Below, piece by piece: positions 10,305 through 20,732 of a DNA stretch of 64,000 nucleotides; within the stretch, counting starts at the first letter, position 1, and every line of letters starts with the position of its first letter. A model generated the notes under the pieces. The model did no database searches. It was not told the origin of the DNA and saw only the letters and a list, made by a program, of their open reading frames with translations. Position numbers and translations under genes: made by a program. Origin of the DNA: Odontocerum albicorne (taxonomy: Eukaryota; Arthropoda; Insecta; Trichoptera; Odontoceridae). The stretch covers positions 10,219,787 to 10,283,786 of the forward strand of contig OX463864.1 of the NCBI GenBank assembly GCA_949825065.1. Direction: 5' to 3'.

Positions 10305-10405
10305 ATGAAGGTGAAAGATGTGTGTCGAAATAGGAAAGTCTAGCGCTTTTTCCTCTTTGCCTATCCCGGTTATGCATTGGCGTGATGGTGTATATGCATG
10401 CATAT
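10305..10405 (+). repeat. LINE L 3' end fragment
   Basis: Contains the VCRNRKV-like block (TGTGTCGAAATAGGAAAGTC) and the terminal GCGTGATGGTGTATATG tail, directly after SINE C copy 1. Confidence 0.5.
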
Positions 10406-10861
10406 ATTATTTTTTTACCAATTTCAGTCTTATCTGAAATATGCCAAAAGTCACATATAGATATATAATTAACACTTAAATTTAATGAAGTATGCTATCA
10501 AAAAAGTTATATAAAAAAAATATTATTTGGAAGAATGTGATAAATTTGTTGTGTCTTATCACATTTGACATACTTTTGGGACATATCACGCATTATCGTT
10601 TACGTAATTTGATATATTATATATTGTAATTCATAAAAAAGTGACAGACTTATAACAATAACGTGGTATTTTTTTATAATTATTTAACTAGTTGCGTATA
10701 ACCCAAATATTATACAAAGATTACATCAAACCAATTTATTATAAAAAGTTGGAAAAGACACACGTAAAATATTTTATTTACGTTGAAAATCTTATAAAGT
10801 AATTTAGAATTTTGAACAAATTTGAAACTAATAAAATTTGGCATGAACAAACAAACCATAC

Positions 10862-11025
10862 TATTGTAATTTATTTTTATCAAACACTGTTAATTCCACT
10901 TTTTTGTAACGGTATAACCCTGCCGGTTTCAAGGCTTTCACCTCATCTAATAAACAGTGTTTGATAAAAATAAATTACAATGTCTTTAAACCTCCACAAC
11001 GTTAATGCCTTAACTATAAACAACA
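10862..11025 (+). repeat. Foldback repeat R, copy 2 (centre deleted)
   Basis: The left arm ends CAAGGCTTTCACCTCATC and joins directly to the outer part of the right arm (AATAAACAGTGTTTGATAAA), so the central hairpin and hammerhead-like core are missing. The family tail TTTAAACCTCCACAACG follows and runs into RT remnant Q1. Confidence 0.6.
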
Positions 11026-11525
11026 TAAACCATACTATATTCTGCGATGATAATCTAAACTTGAAACTTCGACAACGGTTAGTCAAATGCTACGTTTGGT
11101 CAGTGTTATTGCATGGAGTGGAATCATGGACCCTCAAAGTAAGTAGTATAAACCGACTGGAAGCAATCGAAATGTGGATACACCGGAGAATGCTACGGAT
11201 ACCCTGGACGGATATGGTCAGCATTACGAGGGTTCTTCAAAGAGCCAAAGTTGATAGAGAGTTGCTGACTAATATTAAAATCCGAAAGGTGTCCTACTTG
11301 GGTTATGTACTTAGAGGAGCAAATTACAAATTACTGCACCTGATCATCCAAGGCAAAATAGAAGGCCGAAGAGGTGTTGGCAGGAAGCAAGTCTCCTGGC
11401 TCCGCAATATACGTGATTAGACTGGCATAAGGGGCGTTGGAGATCTTTTTCGGGCTGCCGGGGACAAAGATGTTTACTCTCAGGTGATATTCAACGTTGG
11501 GGGGACCTGACATGACACTGGGAAG
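11026..11525 (+). pseudogene. RTE-like LINE RT C-terminus (family Q), copy 1
   Basis: Uninterrupted frame from 10980 to 11420: LRQRLVKCYVWSVLLHGVES, MWIHRRMLRIPWTDMVSITR, KIRKVSYLGYVLRGANYKLL, then GKIEGRRGVGRKQVSWLRNI. This is the RT-distal domain of RTE-type non-LTR elements. It ends in a GAAGAAGAAGAA tail at about 11521. The catalytic RT and endonuclease are absent, so this is a 5'-truncated insertion. A second copy at 44265-44760 differs by scattered substitutions. Confidence 0.75.
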
Positions 11526-11586
11526 AAGAAGAAACAAACCATGTTCACAGAGACGGAAGTATTAAAAGCCTTATTTTTAAAAATTA

Positions 11587-11815
11587 TTTATAGTTAAGGC
11601 ATTAACGCTGTGGAGGTTTAAATACATTGTAATTGGTTTAGTCAAACATTGTTTATTCCATTTTATATAATGGCACAACTCTACCGGTTTTAAGGTTTTC
11701 ACCTCATCATCAGGAGACCAAACAAGAGTTTTGTTTGAAACCGGTAGGGCTATACCGTTATATAAAGTGGAATAAACAGTGTTTGATTCAATAAATTACA
11801 AAGTCATAAAAAATT
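11587..11815 (-). repeat. Foldback repeat R, copy 3, inverted relative to copy 2
   Basis: Begins with the inverted family tail (TTAAGGCATTAACGCTGTGG), then both arms with a partly deleted centre. Copies 2 and 3 therefore flank RT remnant Q1 in opposite orientations. The right arm lacks CTGATGA but keeps GAAACCGGTAGGG. Confidence 0.6.
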
Positions 11816-11889
11816 GAAATAAAGCGTACGAATGTGACAGAAGCTAGAGTATAAAGAAATGGAGATCTTTTTTCCAGTTCACTCCAAAA

Positions 11890-12105
11890 GACGACCTCCG
11901 TTGCCTAGTTGGTAAGAAGCCTGTCTTTCAGCCCGGATGTAGCGGGTTCAAATCTCGTTCGGACTCAGATTAATTTAAAAAGGATTTTAGTCTCGTTTTC
12001 ACTTAAGACCACTTTAACATATTTCTGGTTGGTTGGAAAATATTGTCATATGACAATAAGCCCGCCAGATTGTACTGTATACAATGAAAGTGTAATATAA
12101 TACAA
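11890..12105 (+). mobile_element. SINE C copy 2
   Basis: Head with TTGCCTAGTTGGTAAGAAG and CGGGTTCAAATCTCG. The tail hairpin at 12042-12057 reads ATTGTC-ATAT-GACAAT, a paired change from the usual ATTGCC-ACAT-GGCAAT that keeps the stem. Ends TGTAATATAATACAA. Confidence 0.8.
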
Positions 12106-12344
12106 AGGTATAATGAAATGGTGATAACATAATACCTATAAAGAACTGGCAAGTTGTAGTGAGTATAAAAAAATGTAATATTATACAGTGATACAAACCA
12201 TCATGCCGTCTCCCTGTAGGGGTAGGCAGAGAGGAAAGACCGTCAGACTTTCCTATCGTGATACACATATTTCGCTAACGATTTCTTTCATTTCTTACAT
12301 TTCCGTCTTACAAAATATTATTCACATTTGTACTATTTAAATAT

Positions 12345-12545
12345 TGTCGTCGATGGACCTCGTAGCTTTCCTCGGATTCCCTCTCCATTCCAACGTTAAT
12401 TTAGTTGTAAAGCAAAGCTGTACCATGAAGTTTGGTTTCGTTATCTTTTTTCTCCTATTTAAGTGAGTGAGCCGTGGTACACTAGCAAACTCATTAGTCA
12501 CACCGCAGTACTAGATTCGATGGCATACCAAAGTGAGACGATCGA
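12345..12545 (+). repeat. Repeat family F, copy 1
   Basis: Shares CCATTCCAACGTTAATTTAG and the GTACACTAGCAAACTCATT to CACACCGCAGTACTAGATTC blocks with copies at 16555-16720 and 29330-29790. Function unknown; likely a SINE. Confidence 0.5.
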
Positions 12546-12579
12546 AGTTGTTTTTTTTTTAAAGATCAAATGTGATCCA

Positions 12580-12718
12580 ATTTCAAGGTATCCTTATATC
12601 TGAAAAAAATGCCCGTGTCATTGAAGGGAAAAAAACAGCGCGAGGTTTTAACTGGTGATCATCCGCACGTAAGTCTAGTGGGTTTCCGCACGACCAAGGA
12701 CCTCATGCACCTATATAA
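12580..12718 (-). mobile_element. SINE E (tRNA-derived), copy
   Basis: Read on the minus strand: a GAGGTCCTTGGTCGTGCGG head, a GGTT-x-AA B-box region, then the CACGGGCATTTTTTTC body. Decayed relative to the copy at 16803-16955. Confidence 0.5.
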
Positions 12719-12849
12719 ATATATATTTGTTATGTTAATATTTCTTCATTTATTCGTTCTTCGTACCCAAACCATCTCAGAGTGTTCCTCTTCATCTTAT
12801 TCTTCAACTTTCTGTAGACTCAAGAGTCTGTTATTACAGGATTATCCTC

Positions 12850-13128
12850 TTATGATGCTGAGCTCCAGCTATCTCTCCATCGTTTCGGGGGTCTTCCTGG
12901 TGGACGCCGTCCATCCGGCACCCCATGCAGAGCTATGTATGGAATTCTTGTGGAATTCATTCTCTGTATGTGTTGGTACCAGTATCGTCGACGCTGTCGT
13001 CCCCATCTGACCACATCTTGGACCTCACAGACCTCTCGGATTGTGGTGCTCCTTATACGATCACGCAAAGTCTTCCCAGCAATAGATTTGATATTCATTC
13101 CTAACAATTTCATTCCGTATTCTGTCAT
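12850..13128 (-). pseudogene. LINE RT-distal remnant (family N)
   Basis: The minus frame reads KTLRDRIRSTTIREVCEVQD, VVRWGRQRRRYWYQHIQRMN, and GVPDGRRPPGRPPKRWRD. The RPPGRPPKRW end is the basic C-terminal motif of RTE-like insect LINEs. A different subfamily from L, O, P, Q and U. Truncated at both ends. Confidence 0.65.
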
Positions 13129-13129
13129 A

Positions 13130-13350
13130 CATGACCGAAGAAAACTTCCGTTGCCAAGTTGGTAAGTCGCTTGTCTCCCAACCCGCGGGTAGTTTCCCGT
13201 TAGAATCTAGATTTTTTTAAAAAGGATTCCAATCTTTTTTTTTTCCACTTAGGCCTCTTTAACATCTTTCTGGTTGGTTGGAGGATATAGCCACATGGCA
13301 ATTAGCTCTCCAAGTTGTACTGTATACAATGAGAATGTAATACAATATTT
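13130..13350 (+). mobile_element. SINE C copy 3
   Basis: Head with TTGCCAAGTTGGTAAGTCG, body TTTCCACTTAGGCC, and tail TTCTGGTTGGTTGGAGGATA with the GCCACATGGCAATTAG hairpin. Its last bases are included in the duplicated unit that follows. Confidence 0.7.
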
Positions 13351-14290
13351 TGCCACCGCATGTATATTTTTCAGTACACGGATTTATTCGGTTTCTTTCA
13401 GTATTTTCCCGTTTATTTGTCACACATACATATACATAAACTCATCCTTATTTCAAGGAGTACAGGCTGTACTCAAGGCTCTATCTTATAACTTTTAAGG
13501 AATTAATTTAATTTTTACTTCCTTAGCATTCATACTCGTATAGATCTTCACACCCATATTTACTATGCGTATATATTGCACTTAAAGGAACAGTTGCGAA
13601 CCCCTAATTAATTTTTAATGTATCTGACAATTATTAATGCCATCGTGAATGACCTGACAATTGTTTATGCGTCGTCAATTACTTGACAATTATTTACACA
13701 CGCCATTGGGAATTTCCTGACAGTTATTAATACCAACGTGAATTTCCTGGCAATTATTAATACCATCGTGAAATACCTGACAATTATTATTGTATATGTT
13801 ACAGCGAAAGTGCAATACAATATATTGCCACCCCATGATTTTTTTCACTACACGCATTTCTATCGTATTCATTCGGTTTCTTTCAGTATTTTTCCGTCTA
13901 TTTGTCACTCTCATACATATACAATATATACATATACTCACCCTTATTTCAAGGAATACAGGCTGTACTCAAGGCTCTGTCTTATAATTTTTAAGGAGTA
14001 AATTTAATTTTCACTCCCTTAGCATTAATATAGATCTACCTACACACATATACCATACGTAACATATTATTCGTATGTTATATTGTACTTAAAGGAAAAA
14101 TAGCGAACCCCTAATTAATTTTTAAAGTATCTGACAATTATTCATGGCATCGTGAATAACCTGATAATTGTTTATACCATTGTCAATTACTTGACAGTTG
14201 TTTACACACGCCATCGTGAATTATCTGACAATTATTAATGCTATCGTGAATTAACTGAAAATTATTAATGCCATCGTGAATTACCTGACA
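13350..14290 (+). repeat. Two-copy direct duplication, unit about 450-490 bp
   Basis: Unit 1 (about 13340-13800) and unit 2 (about 13810-14290) share, in order, TTGCCACC, TTCGGTTTCTTTCAGTATTT, TACAGGCTGTACTCAAGGCT, AGGAATTAATTTAATTTTTA-like, GCGAACCCCTAATTAATTTT and several 30-bp motifs. Unit 2 also carries a SINE C tail remnant at its start (GTGCAATACAATATATTGCC), so the duplication included the SINE end. Unit 1 has TACTCGTA where unit 2 has TA (13533 versus about 14029). Confidence 0.75.
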
Positions 14291-14610
14291 ATTATTTATG
14301 CCATCATGAATTTCCTGGTGATTATTAATACCATCATGAATTACCTGACAATTATTAACGCCCCTGTGAATTGCCTGATAATTATAAATGCCATCGTGAA
14401 TTACCTGACAATTATTAATGCCATCGAGAATTACGTGACAAGTATTAATGCCATCGCGAATTACCTGACAATTATTTATGCCGTCGTGAATTACCTGACA
14501 ATTATTTATGCCATCGTGAATTACGTGACAATTATTAATGCCTTTGTGAATTACCTCACCATTATTTATGCCAGCGTGAAATACCTGACAATTATTTATG
14601 CCATCATTAT
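14205..14610 (+). repeat. 30-bp tandem array
   Basis: About 13 copies of GAATTACCTGACAATTATTA followed by ATGCCATCGT. Isolated units also occur at 13615-13800 and 14125-14200. The 152-residue open frame across it is only the repeat read in a 30-base (10-codon) period. Confidence 0.85.
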
Positions 14611-14710
14611 AATATTTAAATTAGATAAGTTATTAGATATTAATTTGTATATGGGGAAAGTCTTTGGTTTTTGTTTGTATTATAGATTACTTTATAAAAT
14701 AACATACAAA

Positions 14711-15310
14711 GGCGGGATTCCCAGTACACAATAAAGGGGGGCAGAGAAAGGACGCGCATATCTGCCAAAATGCGGGATTCCCAGTACACAATGAAGGGGG
14801 GTAGAGAAGGGACGCGCATATCTGCCAAAAGACGGGATTCCCAGTACACAATGAAGGGAGACAGAGAAAGGACGTGCATATCTGCTAAAAGACGGGATTC
14901 CCAGTACATAATGAAGGGGGGCAGAGAAAGGACGAGCATATCTGCTAAAAGACGGGATTCCCAGTACATAATGAAGGGAGACAGAGAAAGGACGCGCATA
15001 TCTGCCAAAAGGCGGGATTCCCAGTTCACAATGAAGGGGGACAGAGAAAGGACGCGCATATCTGCCAAAAGGCGGGATTCCCAGTTCACAATGAAGGGGG
15101 ACAGAGAAAGGACGCGCATATCTGCCAAAAGGCGGGATTCCCAGTTCACAATGAAGGGGGACAGAGAAAGGACGCGCATATCTGCCAAAAGGCGGGATTC
15201 CCAGTTCACAATGAAGGGGGACAGAGAAAGGACGCGCATATCTGCCAAAAGGCGGGATTCCCAGTTCACAATGAAGGGGGACAGAGAAAGGACGCGCATA
15301 TCTGCCAAAA
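14711..15310. repeat. 60-bp minisatellite, ten units
   Basis: Ten exact-length 60-base units starting GGCGGGATTCCCAGT. The last five (15011-15310) are identical to each other; the first five carry substitutions (TTC versus TAC, GGGGG versus GGGAG). Since 60 is divisible by three, stop-free frames run through on both strands (182 and 222 residues). These are periodicity artefacts unless expression is shown. Confidence 0.95.
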
Positions 15311-15772
15311 GAGTTTAATTACTTCTGATCATTATTTATTTTTCTACTTTAAGACAATACTTTGTCAGCTATTTACTGTTTTATAAGATGAATAACAATC
15401 AATTAATAAGATGATAATTCGCCATTTACGAGCGTGTGTCCAAGACCAAAGATTAACAATGGCGGTATTATTAGAATAATTGTAATGTAGTGCTGATAAC
15501 GTGCAATAATAACAATAATCACGTTTGCTGAAACGTGGCAATAACAATTACATAACAACATACACTCTTGTCTCATTCGTTCGTTAATTCCGTCAAAGAT
15601 GATATGACATTTATTTTCATTTATTTATTATTTAAGGCTTTTCATCTTAACAAAAGTGTTTTGTCACATTAAAATCTTATTTTTGTACCATATCCGGCCC
15701 CTATGTTATATAATTGGTTAGTTGGAAGACATTGCTTTAAAACAATAAGCTCGACAGATTCACCGTGCCCGG

Positions 15773-15983
15773 CGGTAAGTAATACACATCGGGTTTAAGA
15801 AAGAGACATCGGCTAACTTCGGCTTTGTAGAGCGTCGTCTCTGTCGCTTGACAACGACCGACAAATCGCGACGGAACACGTGTATGAATGACAGAGACGA
15901 CGCTCTACAAAGCCGAAATTAGCCGATTATGACCGACAATCTCTTTCTTAAACCCGATGTGTATTACTTACCGCCGGGTACTG
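15773..15983. mobile_element. Foldback MITE family G, copy 1
   Basis: Two arms related by inversion: ends CCCGGCGGTAAGTAATACAC and its inverse, with TTCGGCTTTGTAGAGCGTCG inside each arm. It sits inside a LINE B/SINE C-like tail (TTGGAAGACATTGCTTTAAA at 15722, resuming after 15984). Family ends are CAGTACCCGG next to TA, which suggests a Tc1/mariner/pogo-mobilised MITE. No coding capacity. Confidence 0.75.
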
Positions 15984-16087
15984 TACTTGATTTTACAATG
16001 TACACAAAATTAAAAAAAATTCATTGTGTTATTTTTCCATGTATTTTATATACTCGTAATTATGTTACTTTTTTTATTTTATTTCAT

Positions 16088-16395
16088 TTACACATGACAA
16101 CAAATATACACAATTCGCAAAAGACCAACAGGTAATTCGATTTGGATACACAATTTTAACGGATATGGGTTTGTTGCCTTTCGTTTGTCGTGTCCCTAGT
16201 AAACTAGATTTTTGCCTGTATCTCACTGAGGACACATAGCATGAACAAATAAATTGATACTTCTTTCTGATTTTGGATTATATAAAACCCCGTTGCACAT
16301 TCGCATCAACCTGACAAACAGTGACACTCAATTACATATGTATACATCACGCAAATCAAACCCGTCAAGCTTCATCAATCCAGATATACCTGGTA
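16088..16395 (-). repeat. Repeat family A copy
   Basis: Runs from the inverted tail (TTTACACATGACAACAAATA) through GTTTGTCGTGTCCCTAGTAA, TATATAAAACCCCGTTGCAC and ACATATGTATACATCACGC. Ends abruptly at 16395. Confidence 0.7.
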
Positions 16396-16404
16396 ATTAA
16401 TTAT

Positions 16405-16512
16405 TCGTACGGAAGGTTGCCGGTTTCAACCCCACGCTGTTACTCTCCGGAAATTACACAGGCAATTTTTAACCTAATATTCGGGGGTATAAGGATACAT
16501 ATGACTTATCTA
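16405..16512 (+). mobile_element. SINE E, plus orientation
   Basis: GGTTGCCGGTTTCAACCCCA (B-box region), then ACACAGGCAATTTTTAACC and the shared GGGGGTATAAGGATACATA 3' block. The head is truncated. Confidence 0.5.
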
Positions 16513-16554
16513 CAAAGAAAGGAAACAAAATAGTTTCATTAAAGGGAGAAAAAA

Positions 16555-16720
16555 CACGACGATGTGCTCCGACCGTTTCACTTCAGTGGCTCATCGGATT
16601 CAACAAAGCGGTGTGGTCGGTGAGTTTGATGGTGTTCAACAGCACTCTGACTTAAAAAAAACGCTTTCCAACTGAATTGGCGTAGGAATGGCGAGGGGAT
16701 CTTTGACTACGAAGCACAGC
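16555..16720 (-). repeat. Repeat family F copy, inverted
   Basis: The inverse of CCATTCCTACGCCAATTCAG is found at about 16668-16690, and the GTTGAATCCGATGAGCC-type block upstream. Internal part deleted relative to the copy at 29330-29790. Confidence 0.5.
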
Positions 16721-16802
16721 AACGACGTCAATGAAGATATAATTAGTAATATTTCACTGACCATGATAGAACTGTTTTTTTTTGTTTTTTTTTTAAGAAT
16801 AG

Positions 16803-16955
16803 ATATGACCGAAGTTACAGGTATCCTTATAGCCTTGAACACTAGACAAAATAAGTGCCTGTGTCGTTTGAGGGGAGAAGCACAGCGCAGGGTTCGAACC
16901 GGTGACTTTCCGCGCGGAAGTCCAATGCGTTACCGCACGGTTATGTACCTCATAT
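16803..16955 (-). mobile_element. SINE E, best copy
   Basis: Minus strand: GAGGTACATAACCGTGCGGT (A-box-like), TTGGACTTCCGCGCGGAAAG, CCGGTTCGAACCCTGCGCTG (B box), then a body ending GGATACCTGTAACTTCGGTC. The tRNA cloverleaf is plausible in the head, but the molecule continues into the SINE body. Confidence 0.65.
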
Positions 16956-17313
16956 ATGTATATAGCCTTTGGCAAATGTTTGTATTATAGATTGCTTTAT
17001 TAAATAAAAAAAAACTTTTTTTCTATCAGGTGCATAAACACTTAATTCTTAGAATAACTATAGTTTCTAATAATCACATCACGCTAGCGAATTAGTACTC
17101 GTTTGCTTTAAATAATATAATATTAAATGCTGATGAATCTACTGTATAAGGGAATATATTATATTACTAAATGATCTCAATGGAAATGCCCGGCTTATTA
17201 AATGCCATTTCTATGTAAGGGCAAATTTAAATAAAGTGTTATATAACGCATTGTTGATGTACATATTCAACCTTAGAAAATATGATCACATCGCATTACT
17301 ATTCATTGAGGTT

Positions 17314-17439
17314 CAGAGTTCCCAAAGTAGTCAATTTGATTTTTCTAGGGGTCGATAGTGTTAATAAAAAAATTGGGGTCGAAGACAGCAAAAATAGACT
17401 CCCTTACTACTGCTATTTGTTTGTTACTTCAAAATATTA
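17314..17439 (-). mobile_element. hAT-like relic interrupted by mariner
   Basis: Begins CAGAGTTCCCAAAGTAGTC, a hAT-type terminus, and matches inverted bases 22920-23056 of the hAT element there (shared GGGGTCGATA, CCTTACTACTG, TTTGTTTGTTACTTCAAAAT). The mariner at 17440 breaks it at a TA. Confidence 0.65.
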
Positions 17440-18719
17440 GGTCCTTACATATGAAATTGGCGTTTTGTTTTGGAGGAACATAAAGTTGATTTTTTTTTAA
17501 TATAATATATTTATTTAATCAAAGTATGTACCATTGCTATCAATGCACTTTTGCCATCTCATAGGTAGTTTATCGATCCCTTTACTAAAAAAACCATTCG
17601 GACGGGAATCAATAAAATCTTTGAAGTCGGTTTGGACTGCCCCATCGGAGTTGAATTTTTTCCCTTGCAAGAAGTTATCCAAATTTCGAAAAAAATAGTA
17701 ATCTGTCGGGGCAAGGTCCGGAGAGTACGGTGGATGTCTTAGACATTCCAATTGAAGCTCTTCTAATTTGGTAGCCGTCTGTTGTGCAGTGTGTGGTCTA
17801 GCGTTATCATGAAGCAGCAGTGGCCTAGAGCGATTAACCAGCCTCGGTTGTTTAGCAGCTAGCTTTTCCATCATGGTTTGCAGTTGCTGACAATAGACAT
17901 CTGCCGTAATCGTCTGGCCAGATTTAAGAAAGCTGTAGTGAACGACACCAGCACTAGTCCACCAAACGCTCACAAGTAACTTTTTTGGAGTCAATTTTCG
18001 CTTGGGGCATGGTTTGGCTGGTTCGGCAGGGTTCAGCCATTGCGATGAGCGCTTCCGATTATCATACAGGATCCACTTTTCATCACAGGTAATGATTCGA
18101 TTCAAAATCCCGTCATTATTGTGCCGGTTGAGTAATGCAACGCAGCAGTCAACGCGCGTTTGTTGATTTGCTTCACTCAATTCGTGAGGTACCCACCTTT
18201 CAAGCTTTTTCACCTTCCCAATTTGCTTCAAGTGGATTAAAACAGTTTTATCACTAACACCGCAGCCTGCAGCTAACTCGGACGTGGTTTGCGATGGATC
18301 CGCTTCCACAATAGCCTTCAATTCTTCATTATCAACTTTGGTCTCCGGGCGTTCACGGGGCTTGTTCTGCAGTTCGAAATTTCCAGAACGAAAATGTTGG
18401 AACCAAAAACGCACTGTGTTTTCTTTTGCGGCACCGTCGCCATACACATCATTAATCCTTCGAGCCGTTTCTGCAGCACTGGTGCCACGGTGGAACTCGT
18501 ACTCGTAAATAACGCGATATTTCAAGTTTTCCATTTTGTAAACTGAGTGACGCAAAGAAAAAAAACAATTGAGGAAAAAACAAATGAATTATAATTTTCG
18601 AAACACAAATACTTAGTAAATAGCTGTATAAATTTGAATTTGGAATTCCTAACCAAAGAGAAGATATTTGAGATCAAAGTTGCCAGTACGGCAAAACGCC
18701 AATTTCATATGTAAGGACC
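17440..18719 (-). mobile_element. Complete mariner element, apparently autonomous
   Basis: 1280 bases bounded by 28-bp inverted repeats with no difference seen (GGTCCTTACATATGAAATTG at the left end), flanked by TA duplications at 17438-17439 and 18720-18721. It contains one uninterrupted transposase frame on the minus strand. Size, TIR length and target match the mariner family (known). Perfect TIRs and an open frame argue for recent insertion. It sits inside a hAT relic. Confidence 0.92.
17515..18555 (-). CDS. mariner transposase, full length
   Basis: A DD34D transposase that binds its own terminal repeats and cuts and pastes the element into TA. The frame is 346 codons; the likely start is the Met at residue 8 (MENLKYRVIYEYEF, at 18534), giving about 339 residues, the usual mariner length. 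Residues about 8-120 hold two helix-turn-helix motifs (TSAAETARRINDVYG and SDKTVLIHLKQIGKVKKL). Then come the signature WVPHEL, the first catalytic Asp in ITCDEKWI, the second in LLHDNARPH and the third in YSPDLAPTD; the last two are separated by 34 residues. No stop, frameshift or missing catalytic residue seen. General resemblance is to the Hsmar1/cecropia-mellifera side of the family (inference from motif similarity). Activity is untested. Confidence 0.95.
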   Translation of the reverse strand: MRHSVYKMENLKYRVIYEYEFHRGTSAAETARRINDVYGDGAAKENTVRFWFQHFRSGNFELQNKPRERPETKVDNEELKAIVEADPSQTTSELAAGCGVSDKTVLIHLKQIGKVKKLERWVPHELSEANQQTRVDCCVALLNRHNNDGILNRIITCDEKWILYDNRKRSSQWLNPAEPAKPCPKRKLTPKKLLVSVWWTSAGVVHYSFLKSGQTITADVYCQQLQTMMEKLAAKQPRLVNRSRPLLLHDNARPHTAQQTATKLEELQLECLRHPPYSPDLAPTDYYFFRNLDNFLQGKKFNSDGAVQTDFKDFIDSRPNGFFSKGIDKLPMRWQKCIDSNGTYFD

Positions 18720-18721
18720 TA

Positions 18722-19040
18722 ATATTATTATAATTATATATTAAATATAAATTATATATTAAATAAATATTAAAATAAATATTAAATAAAATAAAATAAA
18801 ACAATTTAATATAAACATATTCATATAAAAATAATACAAAACAATTTTTTTTAATAATAATTTTAATAATAAATAGGTAATAATTTTAATAAAAATATAT
18901 CTAATACACTTAATAATATTAAAATAATATTAATTATTGTTAATTTTAAATCATTCTTAATATTAAAATAATTAATAATAATGAATTAATTAATAAAATA
19001 TTTAATAATAATAAATAATTATTCAATAATAATATAATAC
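18722..19040. other. Extremely AT-rich stretch, no gene
   Basis: Almost only A and T, in ATTAATAAT-like low-complexity runs. It probably continues the hAT relic or microsatellite interrupted by the mariner. Nothing coding. Confidence 0.7.
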
Positions 19041-19042
19041 AC

Positions 19043-19506
19043 CGTTTCACTTTTCGTGACGTTCAGGCAAATTTGCCCTACCGCGCCTATAGAAGTTTCA
19101 CTTTAAAAAAGTCTCCTTTATATTTGATCCACCCTCGTATGTCGTAAGTTTTTTTTGTAAATGACGATACAAATTATTGAGAATAATATTTACACTAACA
19201 CTGGTAAAATATATTTGTTAATGAGAATCCTCTTATCGATTTCCTTTAGCTTTCTGCAAATATTATTTATATTTATCGCCGATTACATCAGCATCAGATA
19301 CCGTCCGATTGATAACATAACTTGCCCTTAAAAGGAAATAAACAGACTAAATTAGATAGGTGATTCAAGCGATTTCGAAGAAATCTGTGTGTGCTCTATA
19401 TTTAAACACGTTTTAAATCAATTAAAGATTAACTCCATCTTTTTGAAGTGAAACTTCTAAAGGCGCGGTAGGGCCAATTGGCGTGAACGTCACGAAAAGT
19501 GAAACG
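19043..19506. mobile_element. Non-autonomous DNA element with about 62-bp inverted ends
   Basis: The left end CGTTTCACTTTTCGTGACGT is matched by its inverse at the right end. The arms stay alignable for about 62 bases (through CCCTACCGCGCC and GAAGTTTCACTT) with a few differences. The interior (about 340 bases) has no coding frame. No target duplication was convincing, so the superfamily is undetermined. Confidence 0.65.
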
Positions 19507-20732
19507 CTTTCCCTTCTATGGAATTAATATATATAATTAATAAATTTATATAATAATGATTTAATTATATAATATTAATATATGATTAATTAATACATAA
19601 TAACACAATCACAATCTATGGAAATTGATGAGTAAATACAATTTTTTTATTTTATTCAATTAAGAGAGATTTTCTTGAATTACATGCCACATAACCATTT
19701 CCTAATTCTAAAAAAAAGAAAATCGTTAGCAAATGGAAAAAAATCAATACATAAAATCAACTTTTCCAAGGAGCTAAGAAGTTTCACTTCTACCGCGAGA
19801 GAGTCTCGAGCATCTGTTTTTTTTTTTCACGTCCTTTGCACGTTACAGATTTCCCTAATTCGTACAAGGACCAAACATAACAAGTACAAAAAAAAACATG
19901 TATAAAACTGATCAACATTTTAAGACTATTGTAAAAATGAAATTGTATTGTAAATATAAAAACTATTGTAAAAATGTATATGTTACACTATGACAAAATG
20001 TAGTCTATAAGACAATATAAAAAGATTAAATTATTTCGAGTACTACACTCAATTCAAGAGATTTTTCCTGAAGGAGCTGAGCGACACATGACACACGTCT
20101 ATATGAGGACACACACGGTTAAACAGTGTGATTGCTCTACCTACCATCGGCATCTCCAAAGGCAGGTTGGTTCGACTTATAGGTTGATAGAACAATCCAT
20201 GGGTGCATCGTCTTAAATAACTATTCGGAACACACAAACCAAGACTGTTCAGGATGAATGGGTTAACTAAATTACCCCTGAGCAAACAAAAAAAGTGGAC
20301 ACCCAATTGAACAGATCTTCCACTCTCTAATGATCTGTAACTAAGCATCCCCAGTAGGAAGACACTTGGATAAAGTCTGGGCTAATATCCATACCCTTTC
20401 ATGTAGAGACAACGGAGTTACTTACATTATAGTCACCCTCGCTTCTCCTTGTCGATCATGTGATCTATTGAGAGAAAACTGTCCGATCGTAGATGCAGAC
20501 TCCCTCCCGCAAACGTCATAGACTGTGTACCCTGCCGAGTCACCTGGTAATGCTGACGTCTGTTCGCAGCATGCTGATTGTTTTTCAATCTTTAGTTGTT
20601 GAGACGTTATCGGCTCGGATTAAAAATACACCGTTATTCCAAATATTTTTTTTATCAAGTTCAACATTTTAAGAGTTGAAATGCTAGATTATTTTTTTTA
20701 CGCTAGATTAGAACACAAACAAGCTTTCTTAA
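19507..20732. other. Uncharacterised, no gene recognised
   Basis: AT-rich. Short frames only, with no family motif. Bases 19785-19800 (GAAGTTTCACTTCTACCGCG) resemble the inner arm of the 19043-19506 element. 20040-20640 is closer to neutral composition but has no domain I recognise. Confidence 0.4.

Larger units (their letters stand above)
12180..12825 (-). repeat. LINE L fragment split by repeats F and E
   Basis: The left piece (12180-12335) has the L 3' end (CATCATGCCGTCTCCCTG, then ACATTTCCGTCTTACAAAAT). The right piece (12720-12825) resumes with TTTGTTATGTTAATATTTCT and ACCCAAACCATCTCAGAG. Between them lie repeat F and SINE E. Confidence 0.55.

Noticed and set aside
14276..14734. 152-residue hydrophobic repeat protein
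   Set aside because: It is the 30-bp tandem array; the periodicity explains the absence of stops.
14640..15318. Long open frames on both strands (182 and 222 residues) as a repetitive protein gene
   Set aside because: They are the 60-base minisatellite read with a 20-codon period; both strands are equally open and there is no promoter, splice or domain evidence.
18500..18507. TACTCGTA inside the mariner transposase as another scar
   Set aside because: It encodes conserved transposase residues (YEYEF), so it is coding sequence rather than a scar.
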